The notes under the pieces were generated by a model. The model had not been told where the DNA came from. It saw nothing but the letters and a program-made list of their open reading frames with translations, and made no database searches. From contig NZ_CP015453.1 of assembly GCF_003096095.1 (NCBI RefSeq), positions 2,728,001 to 2,792,000 of the forward strand: a stretch of 64,000 bases of DNA, given 5' to 3'. The stretch is from Dietzia psychralcaliphila (GTDB lineage: Bacteria; Actinomycetota; Actinomycetes; Mycobacteriales; Mycobacteriaceae). Numbering within the stretch: position 1 is the stretch's first letter; the number at the start of each line of letters is the position of its first letter. The position numbers were made by a program, and so were the translations under genes. Of the stretch, positions 16,839 to 24,827 are shown piece after piece.

Positions 16839-18679
16839 GCGTTCTCCTCTGCGGGGGCCGGTGCGGTGGGTGCCGAAGCGGCGGGTACTGGGGCGGCGGG
16901 GACGGGGGCGGTGATGTGGTCGGGGATGTCGACGACACGGGAGCGCAGCCACTCCGCGAGGCCCTTGGCCTGCGGGTCCCAGCGGTAGCCGTGGGCGACG
17001 CCCTTCCCGAGCAGTCCCTCCACGACGAAGTTCACGGCATTGATGCGGGGGAGCTCGTACCGCTCGACCGGGAGGTCTGCGGTCTCCGGGAGCAGACGGC
17101 GCAACTCCTCGACGGTGAGGGTGTCGCGCATCCAGCGGTAGGCCTCCGCGTCGCCGGCCCACAGCCCGATGTTGGCGTTGCCGCCCTTGTCGCCCGAGCG
17201 GGCGCCGAGCACGTCTCCCAGCGGCCGGCGGGTGGTGGTGACGGCAGGCGTGGCGGACCCGGTCGACGGGGCGGACGGGGGTAGCGGTGCGCCTTCGGCG
17301 TCGAGCCCGTCTGAGGCGTGACCGTCGCCCATCTCCTCCATGGTCTCCGGCGGCGCGATGTCCACCCGGGTCCCGTCGGGCAGCACCGCGACGTGCGGGA
17401 TCTCGCCCTGCGCGAGGTAGGCGGGGATGTACACGCCGTACGGGCCCCCGCGTCCGGGAGGAGCACTGGGTGTGGCACCCGGGTAACTGGACAGGGTCAT
17501 CGCCACCGCGGCGTCGGTGAACGAGCGACCCACCACGTCCTTGTCCGGGTCCCACGCCACGATGGTCAGCATCGCGGTGGCGGCGGCCTGCGTGTCGGCG
17601 TCGGGGTGGTCGGTGCGCTGCAGACGGAAGTCGATCTGCGCCGGACGGGTCTCGAGTCCGGCCAGGAACTGTCGCTCGACCAGCGAGGCCTTGTCCTCGA
17701 TGTCCAGGCCGGTGAGCAGGAACGTCAGCTCGTTGCGGAAGCCGCCGAGGCATGTGACCGACACCTTGGTGGTGGTGGGGGCGGTCTCCCCGCGCACGCC
17801 GGAGATCCGGACGCGGTCCGGGCCCTCTTGCTCGACCAGAGCGGTGTCCAGGCGGGTGACGACGTCGGGGCCGCCGTAGCGGGCGCCGGTGACCTCGTAG
17901 AGGAGCTGGGAGGTGACGGTGCCGACCGTGACCGCTCCCCCGGTCCCGGCGTGCTTGGTGATCACCGAGGTGCCGTCGGACGAGATCTCGGCGATCGGGA
18001 AACCGGGTGCGACGGGGTCGGTGATCTCGCCCCGGTTGAAGAACGAGTAGTTGCCGCCTGTGGCCTGGGTACCGCACTCGATGACGTGCCCCGCGGCAGT
18101 GGCGCCGGCGAGGGCGTCGAGGTCGGTCCGGGACCACCCGAAGTGGCTGATCGCGGGGCCGACGATCACCGAGGCGTCGGTGACGCGACCGGTGACGACG
18201 ATGTCGGCGCCGGCGTCGAGGCAGCGGGCGATCCCGAAGGCCCCGAGGTAGGCGTTGGCGGTGACCGGGAAACCGGCATCGGCCGGGATGGACAGCTCGC
18301 CGACTCGCGCGATGAGGTCATCGCCCTCGACGTGCGCGACCTTCGGCGACAGTCCCAGTCGGCCGGCGAGCTCGCGGATCGCGTCGGCCAGCCCGGCGGG
18401 GTTCAGCCCGCCCGCGTTCGCCACGATCGTGACGTTCTTATCCAGTGCCAGCCCGAGGCAGTCCTCGAGCTGACGCAGGAAGGTCTTGGCGTATCCGAGG
18501 TCGGCGTTCTTCATCCGGTCACGGCCGAGGATGAGCATGGTGAGCTCGGCGAGGTAGTCGCCGGTGAGGACGTCGAGTTGGCCGCCCTCGAGCATCTCGC
18601 GCATCGCGGAGATACGGTCGCCGTAGAAACCTGACATGTTTCCCACGCGCAGTGGCGCGGCGAGGTTCTTCCCGGTCAT
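16835..18679 (-). CDS. Acyclic terpene utilisation AtuA-like protein
   Basis: 614 residues. The N-terminal DUF1446/AtuA domain (about residues 8-460) includes RVGNMSGFYGDRISAMREML, TIVANAGGLNPAGLADAIR and GADIVVTGRVTDASVIVGP. The C-terminal AtuA ferredoxin-like domain carries LGARSGDKGGNANIGLWAGD. A Pro/Ala-rich tail ends the protein. AtuA is needed for growth on citronellol in Pseudomonas but its reaction is unproven. The gene overlaps both neighbours (ATGA with the TIGR03084 gene, GTGA with the dehydrogenase), so it is firmly part of the operon. It corresponds in position to Rv0976c of M. tuberculosis. Confidence 0.88.
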   Translation of the reverse strand: MTGKNLAAPLRVGNMSGFYGDRISAMREMLEGGQLDVLTGDYLAELTMLILGRDRMKNADLGYAKTFLRQLEDCLGLALDKNVTIVANAGGLNPAGLADAIRELAGRLGLSPKVAHVEGDDLIARVGELSIPADAGFPVTANAYLGAFGIARCLDAGADIVVTGRVTDASVIVGPAISHFGWSRTDLDALAGATAAGHVIECGTQATGGNYSFFNRGEITDPVAPGFPIAEISSDGTSVITKHAGTGGAVTVGTVTSQLLYEVTGARYGGPDVVTRLDTALVEQEGPDRVRISGVRGETAPTTTKVSVTCLGGFRNELTFLLTGLDIEDKASLVERQFLAGLETRPAQIDFRLQRTDHPDADTQAAATAMLTIVAWDPDKDVVGRSFTDAAVAMTLSSYPGATPSAPPGRGGPYGVYIPAYLAQGEIPHVAVLPDGTRVDIAPPETMEEMGDGHASDGLDAEGAPLPPSAPSTGSATPAVTTTRRPLGDVLGARSGDKGGNANIGLWAGDAEAYRWMRDTLTVEELRRLLPETADLPVERYELPRINAVNFVVEGLLGKGVAHGYRWDPQAKGLAEWLRSRVVDIPDHITAPVPAAPVPAASAPTAPAPAEENA

Positions 18680-19497
18680 GCTCGGGCCCCTTCCTCGCGG
18701 CCGCCGCCGGGTAGTCCCGCGAAGGCCTGGGCGATCCGCAGCCACTCCTCCGCGTCGTCGCCGACCGCCTCGAGGGCGGTGTCGGCGCGGTGGACCCGCT
18801 GGGTGACCAGCAGGCAGAAATCCAGGACCGGGCCGGTGACACGCTGCTCGGCGTCGGCCGGACCGAACTCGAGAACACTGCCGTCGGCCAGGGTGAGTGC
18901 GACGTGGACCTCCGAGGTCGGGGCCTCGAGACCGTTCATCAGGTACGCGAAGCCCCGGGTCTTGAAGCCCAGGCGGGCCACGTGCGGAAGCGCCGAGACG
19001 AAGGCCGGATCGGAGTCCAGAGCGACCCCCACGGCGTCGGCGACGTCGATGCCGTGTGCCCAGGTCTCCATGATCCGGGCGGTCGTCATGGACTTGGGTC
19101 GCATCGGCGGACCGAACCACGGGACCTGGTCCCCGGGATCGGCGGCCTTGAGCGCGTCCGCGAGTTCTCCCCGTGCCAGTCGCCACCGGGCCAGCACCTC
19201 GTCGCGGCCGGTGGCGGCGATCTCGGCGGCACCGGCGTCGACGAACCCGGTCGGGTCGGCCATGGCCGTCTCCACCACGCCCTGGAAGGCGTCCGGGTCG
19301 TTGACGGCGGTGACGGAGACCTCGTCGGTCCAGGCCAGATGCGCGATCTGCATTCCCACGTCCCAGCCCTCGGCCGGGGTGTCCAGGTTCCAGACGTCGG
19401 GACCGGCGGTCTCGACGAGGTCGTCAAGTCGGGCACTGAGCGCGGCCAGGACCGCGTGTGGATCCTCCGTCGCCGAGGGCTGGGTGTTCGTCTGCAT
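18676..19497 (-). CDS. TIGR03084-type (DinB/maleylpyruvate isomerase fold) protein
   Basis: 273-residue protein of the mycothiol-dependent maleylpyruvate isomerase/DinB fold. It has LDTPAEGWDVGMQIAHLAWTD near residue 50 and RIMETWAHGIDVADAVGV near residue 145; the histidines and glutamate there are likely metal ligands. The family is common in actinobacterial acyl-CoA operons, with unknown function. It is the first gene of the Atu-like operon; its ATG at 19497 lies 29 bases from the 18-bp palindrome. It could be a thiol-dependent isomerase or transferase, which is inference. Confidence 0.82.
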   Translation of the reverse strand: MQTNTQPSATEDPHAVLAALSARLDDLVETAGPDVWNLDTPAEGWDVGMQIAHLAWTDEVSVTAVNDPDAFQGVVETAMADPTGFVDAGAAEIAATGRDEVLARWRLARGELADALKAADPGDQVPWFGPPMRPKSMTTARIMETWAHGIDVADAVGVALDSDPAFVSALPHVARLGFKTRGFAYLMNGLEAPTSEVHVALTLADGSVLEFGPADAEQRVTGPVLDFCLLVTQRVHRADTALEAVGDDAEEWLRIAQAFAGLPGGGREEGARA

Positions 19498-19526
19498 GGC
19501 AACAGACTCCCACCCCGCCTCAAATA

Positions 19527-19544
19527 AAGCAAGCATGCTTGCTT
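19527..19544. promoter_or_regulatory. Perfect 18-bp palindrome, operator candidate of the Atu-like operon
   Basis: AAGCAAGCATGCTTGCTT is exactly self-complementary and stands 29 bases upstream of the first gene of the operon. Its size and symmetry fit a TetR-family operator. The obvious candidate regulator is the TetR encoded as the last gene of the same operon. Confidence 0.65.
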
Positions 19545-19574
19545 GCTTCTGCGGGCCGGGCAGAGATCGGTTTC

Positions 19575-19854
19575 TGGAGTCCGACGAGGGCGGCGGGATC
19601 GCCTACCGCGGCTCCACCGTCACGGAGTGTTACCGGAACCAGCCCGGAGGCAAACGCCGAGGCCTTTGTGGGCGGCCACCTGCACTCGGGCGACCCGGGA
19701 CCAATCCAACCGGGACGACATGATGTGGTTTGCCGACCGCGTTGGAGACGTCGTCAAGTCCGGAGGAGCGAACGTGTCCCTTGTGACCGCCCACTCCATC
19801 CCGCACACCGCGACGGGCGAGACCTGGGAAGTGGAGCTGCGCGGGAGGAGGTGA
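19575..19854 (+). pseudogene. Decayed fragment of an AMP-dependent acyl-CoA synthetase
   Basis: Three successive reading frames on the plus strand together spell the C-terminal part of an AMP-binding ligase. GIAYRGSTVTECYRNQP comes first, EANAEAFVGGHLHSGDPG follows in a second frame, and MMWFADRVGDVVKSGGANVS follows in a third. Intact enzymes read roughly E-I-x-YRG-x-x-V-x-x-GY-x-N-x-PEATAEAF, then LHSGDLG, then a DR-x-D-x-I/V-K-SGG-x-NVSP segment. Two frameshifts and loss of both ends mean it cannot encode an enzyme. It lies between the operon head and the secreted protein gene. Confidence 0.75.
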
Positions 19855-19873
19855 GCCGCCCGGGCCCGCGCGA

Positions 19874-20575
19874 TCAGACCGGACAACCCAGGGTGTAGTT
19901 CCACTCGGTGCCGTTCCGCGGGGCGTCGACCTTCACGGTCATCGATGTCGATACCCCGGGGGGCACGTCGATCCAGACGTTCCAGTCGCCGTTGGTTCCC
20001 ACGTAACCGGGAGTCGACCACAGGACGTCGCCGTCGTAGGCCACCTCGACGTAGTCCGGGACGTAGTAGGTCTCCAGCCGCAGCAGGACACGGCCGCCGC
20101 CACTGCGACCGATCTCGTGCCTGTTGGTGAAGATCCCCTTACGTCCGGAGTTGGTGAAGGTGTTGCACGGCGTGACCGGCGCCAGGACCACCTGGGTCGC
20201 AGCGAGGACACGGTCCCACCCCACTTCGCCTCTCGAGGCCCGATCGGCGAGGGTCATGATGTCCTGCGAGCCCCCGGGGATCCCCTGCAGCACCCGGAAC
20301 ACATCGAAGATCTCCCCGCTGCGGATGTCGAAGATCAACTCGTTGAGGTTGGCGAGGGACCCGTTGTCCAGCGCTCCGCGCGCACCGGGGTTCATCCCCT
20401 CGATGATGGCTTCCAACTCCTGCACGCTTCCGGCGGCCTCCCCGACGTCGCTGCTGAGCTCAGCACTGGAAGGCGACTCGGTCTGGGCGGTCGCGGCCGG
20501 CACCGCGCCTGCGGCCACGGCCAGCAACGAGGCGAGCGCGACGAGAGGGACTCTTGTGATGATCGAACGTGTCAT
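19874..20575 (-). CDS. Secreted protein of unknown function
   Basis: 233 residues. The N-terminus MTRSIITRVPLVALASLLAV continues into AAGAVPAATAQTE, a classical Sec signal peptide with likely cleavage after ATA near residue 30. Then comes an acidic helical region rich in E, S and N, then a C-terminal part (residues about 140-233) with many aromatic and Val/Thr positions (RVLLRLETYYVPDYVEVAYD, NGDWNVWIDVPPG) that reads like a beta-sandwich. Two cysteines (in TPCNTF and LGCPV) could form a disulphide. The ATG at 20575 has AGGAG six bases upstream. I do not recognise the family. Confidence 0.75.
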   Translation of the reverse strand: MTRSIITRVPLVALASLLAVAAGAVPAATAQTESPSSAELSSDVGEAAGSVQELEAIIEGMNPGARGALDNGSLANLNELIFDIRSGEIFDVFRVLQGIPGGSQDIMTLADRASRGEVGWDRVLAATQVVLAPVTPCNTFTNSGRKGIFTNRHEIGRSGGGRVLLRLETYYVPDYVEVAYDGDVLWSTPGYVGTNGDWNVWIDVPPGVSTSMTVKVDAPRNGTEWNYTLGCPV

Positions 20576-20706
20576 GCGGACTCCTGAGGACGACCGCACT
20601 GGTCGTGCGTCCGGCGGGCCCGGACGGTGAACGGTCGCCACCGACGCTATGCAGCCGAGGCGCCCCGGTCTGTCCTACGTTCGCTCCATTTCTTCCTGCC
20701 CCCGAC

Positions 20707-22107
20707 TCACGGGCCGAACTCGAGGAGCTCACCGGGGATTCCCAGGCGAACGGAGGCGAGGTCGGCCCCGAGCCCGGTGTCGAGCGTCGCGCCCCGCGGG
20801 GGCCGGGCGACGAGGTTGACCGCCCGGAGGTTGGGCAGCAGATAGCGGTGCGTCTCCATGCATTCCAGGGCGGGCAGCAGTTCGCGGAAACGGTCGATCG
20901 TGAGCGCCCCGGCCAGCCACGCGAACGCGGAGTCGTCCCAGGTCCACACCGCGATGTTCACCCCGCGGCCGACCACGCCACGACGCACGCTGGCGACCGA
21001 GCCCAGCACGGACATCACCGGCGCCCCACCGGGAACGGCACCCGGCGACCAGGGGGTGGGGAGCTCACCGGGACCGATGTCCGCGGTCTCCAGGGGGACA
21101 GGCACCGCGACCCGTTCACCGCCGGGGAGCACCACGGTGTGGCCGGCCTCCGCCTGCGCCAGGGGGCGGGCGACCCGTCGGGGTCGCTCGGGCCCCCTCG
21201 TCATGGCCACCGACGCCACGACCGGCGGTGCGGGCTCTCCCCGGGCCCCGCTGATCCGGACCCGGTCCGTGCCCTCCTGGGCGAGGCGGACGGAGTCCAG
21301 CCGCAGGACCACGTCGGGAGCCGCGTACCGCGCACCCGCGACCCCGTCGAGAAGCTGATCGGTGACGGTACCGACGGTGACGGATCCGAACGCCGAGGGG
21401 TGGCGGGTGACGACTGCGGACCCGTCGGCCGCGATCTCCGCGATCGGGTAGCCGCCGGACACCGGGTCCGTGCTCCGGGTGACGTCGGTCGACGAGTCCA
21501 CGACGCCCGTCGCGCCCGGGCCCCCGGAGAGCACGTGCCCCACCGCCACGGAACCGGCGAGCGCGTCAAGGGCCGACGGGGTCCAGCCGTGATGGGCCGC
21601 CGCCGCGCCCGTGACCAGCGCCTCGCGACTGACCCGACCGGTGACGACGACGTTCGCGCCCGCCCCGAGGGCCCGCGCGATCCCGAACGCACCGTGCCGC
21701 ACCGTGGCGACGTCGGCCTCTCCGAGTCCCAACTCGACGGCGCGATCCGTCACGTCACCGGAGTCCACCGATGCCACGGACAACCTGACACCCGCGTCGG
21801 CGGCCATGGCACGCAGGGCCTCGGCCAACCCACCCGGATCGAGGGCACCGGCGTTGGTGACGATCCGCACGCCCCCCGTACCGATGAGCTCGAGGCACTC
21901 CCCCAGTTGGACGAGGAGCGCGCGCTCGTGGCCCGGCCCGCCCTCCGCGCGCTGCTCGGCGAGTTCCAGCATCGCCTCGTCCGAGAGCATGTCCAGCGCG
22001 AGTACATCCAGGGACGCGGCCGCGAGGAACTCGGCGGTCGCGGTGGCGCGGTCCGTCCGCGAGGCGGAGACGTTGCCGATACGCAGCGGGCTCTGGGTGC
22101 TCGTCAT
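20707..22107 (-). CDS. AtuA-like (DUF1446) protein, shortened paralogue
   Basis: 466 residues, clearly related to the 614-residue AtuA-like protein nearby. Shared stretches include RIVTNAGALDPGGLAEALR, GANVVVTGRVSREALVTGAA and GGYPIAEIAADGSAVVTRH. It lacks about 100 residues between the main and C-terminal domains, and its C-terminal domain reads SVRRGVVGRGVNIAVW where the other copy has ARSGDKGGNANIGLW. The ATG at 22107 has AAGGAG upstream. It stands alone, divergent from marR. It may have a changed or lost activity. Confidence 0.78.
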   Translation of the reverse strand: MTSTQSPLRIGNVSASRTDRATATAEFLAAASLDVLALDMLSDEAMLELAEQRAEGGPGHERALLVQLGECLELIGTGGVRIVTNAGALDPGGLAEALRAMAADAGVRLSVASVDSGDVTDRAVELGLGEADVATVRHGAFGIARALGAGANVVVTGRVSREALVTGAAAAHHGWTPSALDALAGSVAVGHVLSGGPGATGVVDSSTDVTRSTDPVSGGYPIAEIAADGSAVVTRHPSAFGSVTVGTVTDQLLDGVAGARYAAPDVVLRLDSVRLAQEGTDRVRISGARGEPAPPVVASVAMTRGPERPRRVARPLAQAEAGHTVVLPGGERVAVPVPLETADIGPGELPTPWSPGAVPGGAPVMSVLGSVASVRRGVVGRGVNIAVWTWDDSAFAWLAGALTIDRFRELLPALECMETHRYLLPNLRAVNLVARPPRGATLDTGLGADLASVRLGIPGELLEFGP

Positions 22108-22155
22108 CGATCCTGCGGCTCCTTGTCGATCGGGTCGTTCGCCTACCCCAGCATG

Positions 22156-22172
22156 CTCCCCGTCGCGGGGAG
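22156..22172. other. Small GC-rich hairpin in the atuA-paralogue/marR divergent region
   Basis: CTCCCC and GGGGAG arms flank a five-base loop in the 262-base region between the AtuA paralogue and marR. It would lie in the leader of the minus-strand gene. The rest of this region shows no gene. Confidence 0.3.
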
Positions 22173-22369
22173 GCGGATGTGGAACACGAACGTCTCCCGA
22201 GCATAGGCGGAGAGTCACGGGGGTCCGGGCGGGCCTCGTCGCGGTGGAGGTGATCGTGCAGCAACGCTCGGCGGGGTGCCGGGCAGTCCGCCGGTCGTCC
22301 CGGATTCGCGGGGGCAATACCGATAGACTCACCTGATCAGACGCCCGCCGTGTCCTCCAGGAGTGAGCC

Positions 22370-22876
22370 GTGCCCCCCAGGACCGCCCCGATCCCCGACC
22401 GCATCGACCAGGCCCGCGCCAACTGGGAGCGTGAGGGATGGACCGACGCGGCTCAGGGGATGACCGTGGTGACGTCGGTCATGCGCGCGCACCAGATCCT
22501 GTTGGCGCGGGTGGAGGAGACACTGCGGCCGTGGAACCTGTCGTTCCCCCGCTACGAACTGCTCCGATTGCTGGCGTTCTCCCGGTCCGGCTCGCTGCCC
22601 ATCACCAAGGCCTCCGAGCGACTGCAGGTCCACGTCACCAGCGTCACCAGCGCCATGAAGCGCCTCCTGGACGCCGGACTCGTCGAGCGGCGCCCCCACC
22701 CGACCGACGGCCGCACGACCCTGGTGGAGATCACCGCCGAGGGCAGGCGTGTGGTCTCCGAGGCGACCGCCGCGCTCAACGCCGGGGTGTTCTCCGACCC
22801 GGGGATGGACGAGTCCGAGCAGTTGGCGCTGATCGAGGCGATCTCGTCGCTTCGGCAGACCGCCGGCGACTTCTGA
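22370..22876 (+). CDS. MarR family transcriptional regulator
   Basis: 168-residue winged-helix regulator. The DNA-binding region is at about residues 60-115: LPITKASERLQVHVTSVTSA, then MKRLLDAGLVERRPHPTDGR, the typical MarR recognition helix plus the wing with DGR. The GTG start at 22370 has CAGGAG eight bases upstream. It diverges from the AtuA paralogue and may control it or the nearby operon. The ligand is unknown. Confidence 0.87.
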   Translation: MPPRTAPIPDRIDQARANWEREGWTDAAQGMTVVTSVMRAHQILLARVEETLRPWNLSFPRYELLRLLAFSRSGSLPITKASERLQVHVTSVTSAMKRLLDAGLVERRPHPTDGRTTLVEITAEGRRVVSEATAALNAGVFSDPGMDESEQLALIEAISSLRQTAGDF

Positions 22877-22922
22877 CGGCCGGAGCCGCAGCGCCCTCGA
22901 CCTGCTGACACCCCGCCCCGCG

Positions 22923-22950
22923 CCAGCGCACCAGCGCACCAGCGCACCAG
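22923..22950. repeat. 8-bp tandem repeat, 3.5 copies
   Basis: ccagcgca repeats three times followed by ccag, just after the marR stop and before the terminator hairpin. It is short and probably a replication-slippage product. Confidence 0.6.
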
Positions 22951-23018
22951 GCAGAGGGTCCCATCTGGGCCGACCGGGCCCGGTGGGGTCGGTGCGTTCG
23001 GACCCGGGACACGACACC

Positions 23019-23051
23019 GCGCCCGGCCCCCTCTCGGGTGGGGCCGGGCGC
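23019..23051. terminator. Bidirectional terminator hairpin between marR and the MFS transporter
   Basis: gcgcccggcccc and ggggccgggcgc form a perfect 12-bp stem with a nine-base loop. It is placed between two convergent genes (marR on plus, transporter on minus), about 145 bases after marR and 59 bases beyond the transporter stop. Neither strand shows a U-tract. Confidence 0.7.
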
Positions 23052-23109
23052 GGCTGCTCTTGGGTGGATCCGTGTCGTAGGTCTCAGACGAGGGTCGTCA
23101 GACCTGTGG

Positions 23110-24588
23110 TCACGGCATCTCGGTGGCGATGAGTCGGGAGTCGTCCGGCTCGGCATCGGCGTGGATGACGTTCTTGCTCGACTCCGTCATGAGGAAGATG
23201 CAGACCATCGACATGATGGACAGCGCGGAGAGCATCAGGCCGACCCCGAAGGTGTTGCCGGCACCGATCATCGCGGCGGCGGCCAGTGGCGGCAGCGCAC
23301 CACCGAGGATGCCGGCGAGGTTGTAGCCGAGTCCGGCACCGGTGTAGCGGTAGCGGGCCTGGAACAGCTCGGGCAGCAGCGCGCCGGCCGGGCCGTAGGC
23401 GATACCGAAGATGATCAGCGTGACGAACAGGACCACACCGAACGCGAAGGTGGACCCGGTGTCGAGGATCGGGAAGACGAACAGCGTCCACGGGATGGCC
23501 AGGCCGACCGAGGTGCCGATGACCTTCCTCCGGCCGATCTTGTCCGAGTACATCGCCGACAACGCGATGGCAGCACCGAAGATCAGCGCGGCGATCATGC
23601 CCATGGCGAGGACGAACGGGCGCGAGTGTCCGAGGGTGGCGGTGGCGTAGTTCGTGAGGAACGAGGTACCCATGTAGAAGAGGGAGAACAGCGAGGTGAG
23701 CGCGCCACCTGCGATGAGGATCTCCTTCCACTGGTAGCGCAGAGCATCGGCGAACGGCAGCGTCCTGGGGGCCGTGACCCTGTTCGCGGCCTTGTCCGCA
23801 GCCGCGGTCGCGGCGGCCTCCTTGGCCTCCCGCTCCTGGGTCTGACGGAAGACCGGGGTCTCCTCGACGGTGAGGCGGATCCACAGTCCGACCAGGACGA
23901 GGACCGCGGAGAGCAGGAACGGGATACGCCAGCCGTACTGCATGAAGGGGCTGTCGAGGTCGGCTCCACCACCGGCGACGAGCGAGAAGACGAGGAAGGT
24001 ACCGGAGGAGAGGAAGAACGCGAAGGCCACGCCCAGCTGCGGCCACATGGCCATCATGCCGCGCTTGCCCTCGGGTGCGTACTCGGCAGTGAGCAGTGTC
24101 GCGCCGGCCCACTCGCCGCCGACCGCGAAGCCCTGGAAGAAGCGGCACACCACCAGCAGGGTCGGCGCCCAGATACCGATGCCGCCCTCGAAGACGCCGA
24201 ACGCACCGGTGTTGTAGCCGGGCAGGAGGCCGATGAAGACGGTCGCGATGCCCATGATGATGAGCGTCCACACGAGCGTGTTCTTGCGGCCGATGCGGTC
24301 GCCGAAGTGGCCGAAGATCGCCGCTCCGACGGGCCGGGCGAAGAACGCCACGGCGAAGGTGGCGAACGAGGACAGCGTCGCCGTCGCGGGGTTCTGGTCG
24401 GGGAAGAACAGGGCGGGGAAGACCAGCGCGGCGGCCGTACCGTAGATGAAGAAGTCGTACCACTCGATCGTGGTACCGATGGAGGACGCTGCGGCGACCT
24501 TCTTCAGCGAGGTCTTCGGCTTGACCGGCGCATTAGAGGGGGACTGCGGGGCTGCGTCCCCCGGCGGGGTGTTTCTGGACTGCGTCAA
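23110..24588 (-). CDS. MFS transporter, metabolite:H+ symporter (MHS) family
   Basis: 492-residue membrane protein with about 12 predicted helices. It begins ASSIGTTIEWYDFFIYGTAA after a Pro-rich N-terminus, as MHS (ProP/ShiA-like) carriers do. The MFS signature FGHFGDRIGRKNTLV follows TM2, and the acidic motif GGEWAGATLL lies in TM5. These carriers import small organic acids or osmolytes. The best start is TTG at 24588-24586 with TGGAG five bases upstream; longer openings have no RBS. It stands alone between two terminator hairpins. The substrate is unknown, but the catabolic surroundings suggest a carboxylic acid. Confidence 0.85.
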   Translation of the reverse strand: MTQSRNTPPGDAAPQSPSNAPVKPKTSLKKVAAASSIGTTIEWYDFFIYGTAAALVFPALFFPDQNPATATLSSFATFAVAFFARPVGAAIFGHFGDRIGRKNTLVWTLIIMGIATVFIGLLPGYNTGAFGVFEGGIGIWAPTLLVVCRFFQGFAVGGEWAGATLLTAEYAPEGKRGMMAMWPQLGVAFAFFLSSGTFLVFSLVAGGGADLDSPFMQYGWRIPFLLSAVLVLVGLWIRLTVEETPVFRQTQEREAKEAAATAAADKAANRVTAPRTLPFADALRYQWKEILIAGGALTSLFSLFYMGTSFLTNYATATLGHSRPFVLAMGMIAALIFGAAIALSAMYSDKIGRRKVIGTSVGLAIPWTLFVFPILDTGSTFAFGVVLFVTLIIFGIAYGPAGALLPELFQARYRYTGAGLGYNLAGILGGALPPLAAAAMIGAGNTFGVGLMLSALSIMSMVCIFLMTESSKNVIHADAEPDDSRLIATEMP

Positions 24589-24763
24589 GACAACTCCAGT
24601 CGTGTCAGGTTCGCCGGGTATCGGACCTCCGGCGAGGCGGGTGATCGCCGACGCGTCAGCGCCGATTGAACAAGACAGTATGTGATGACGGCCACACCCG
24701 ATACACCCGAAAGTGGATGCAGGGTGAGGTAGCCCACTACCAGCTGCGCCTGTGGCACGAAAG

Positions 24764-24805
24764 GCGTCCCGCGCACCTCCCTCGTGAGGGTGGTGCGCGG
24801 GACGC
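24764..24805 (-). terminator. Terminator hairpin after the GAF-LuxR regulator
   Basis: gcgtcccgcgcacc and ggtgcgcgggacgc make a perfect 14-bp stem with a 14-base loop that can itself pair partly (ccctc/gaggg). It lies 23 bases after the stop of the regulator gene and closes the mmsA operon. Confidence 0.8.
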
Positions 24806-24827
24806 CGGTCGCGGAGGAGCAGGGATG

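Noticed and set aside
20569-22206. 545-codon plus-strand frame
   Set aside because: Antisense to the AtuA paralogue, which has real family motifs; this frame has none.
23084-24463. 459-codon minus-strand frame overlapping the transporter
   Set aside because: Arg/His-rich translation in the alternative frame of the MFS transporter, whose own frame has 12 helices and the MFS signature.
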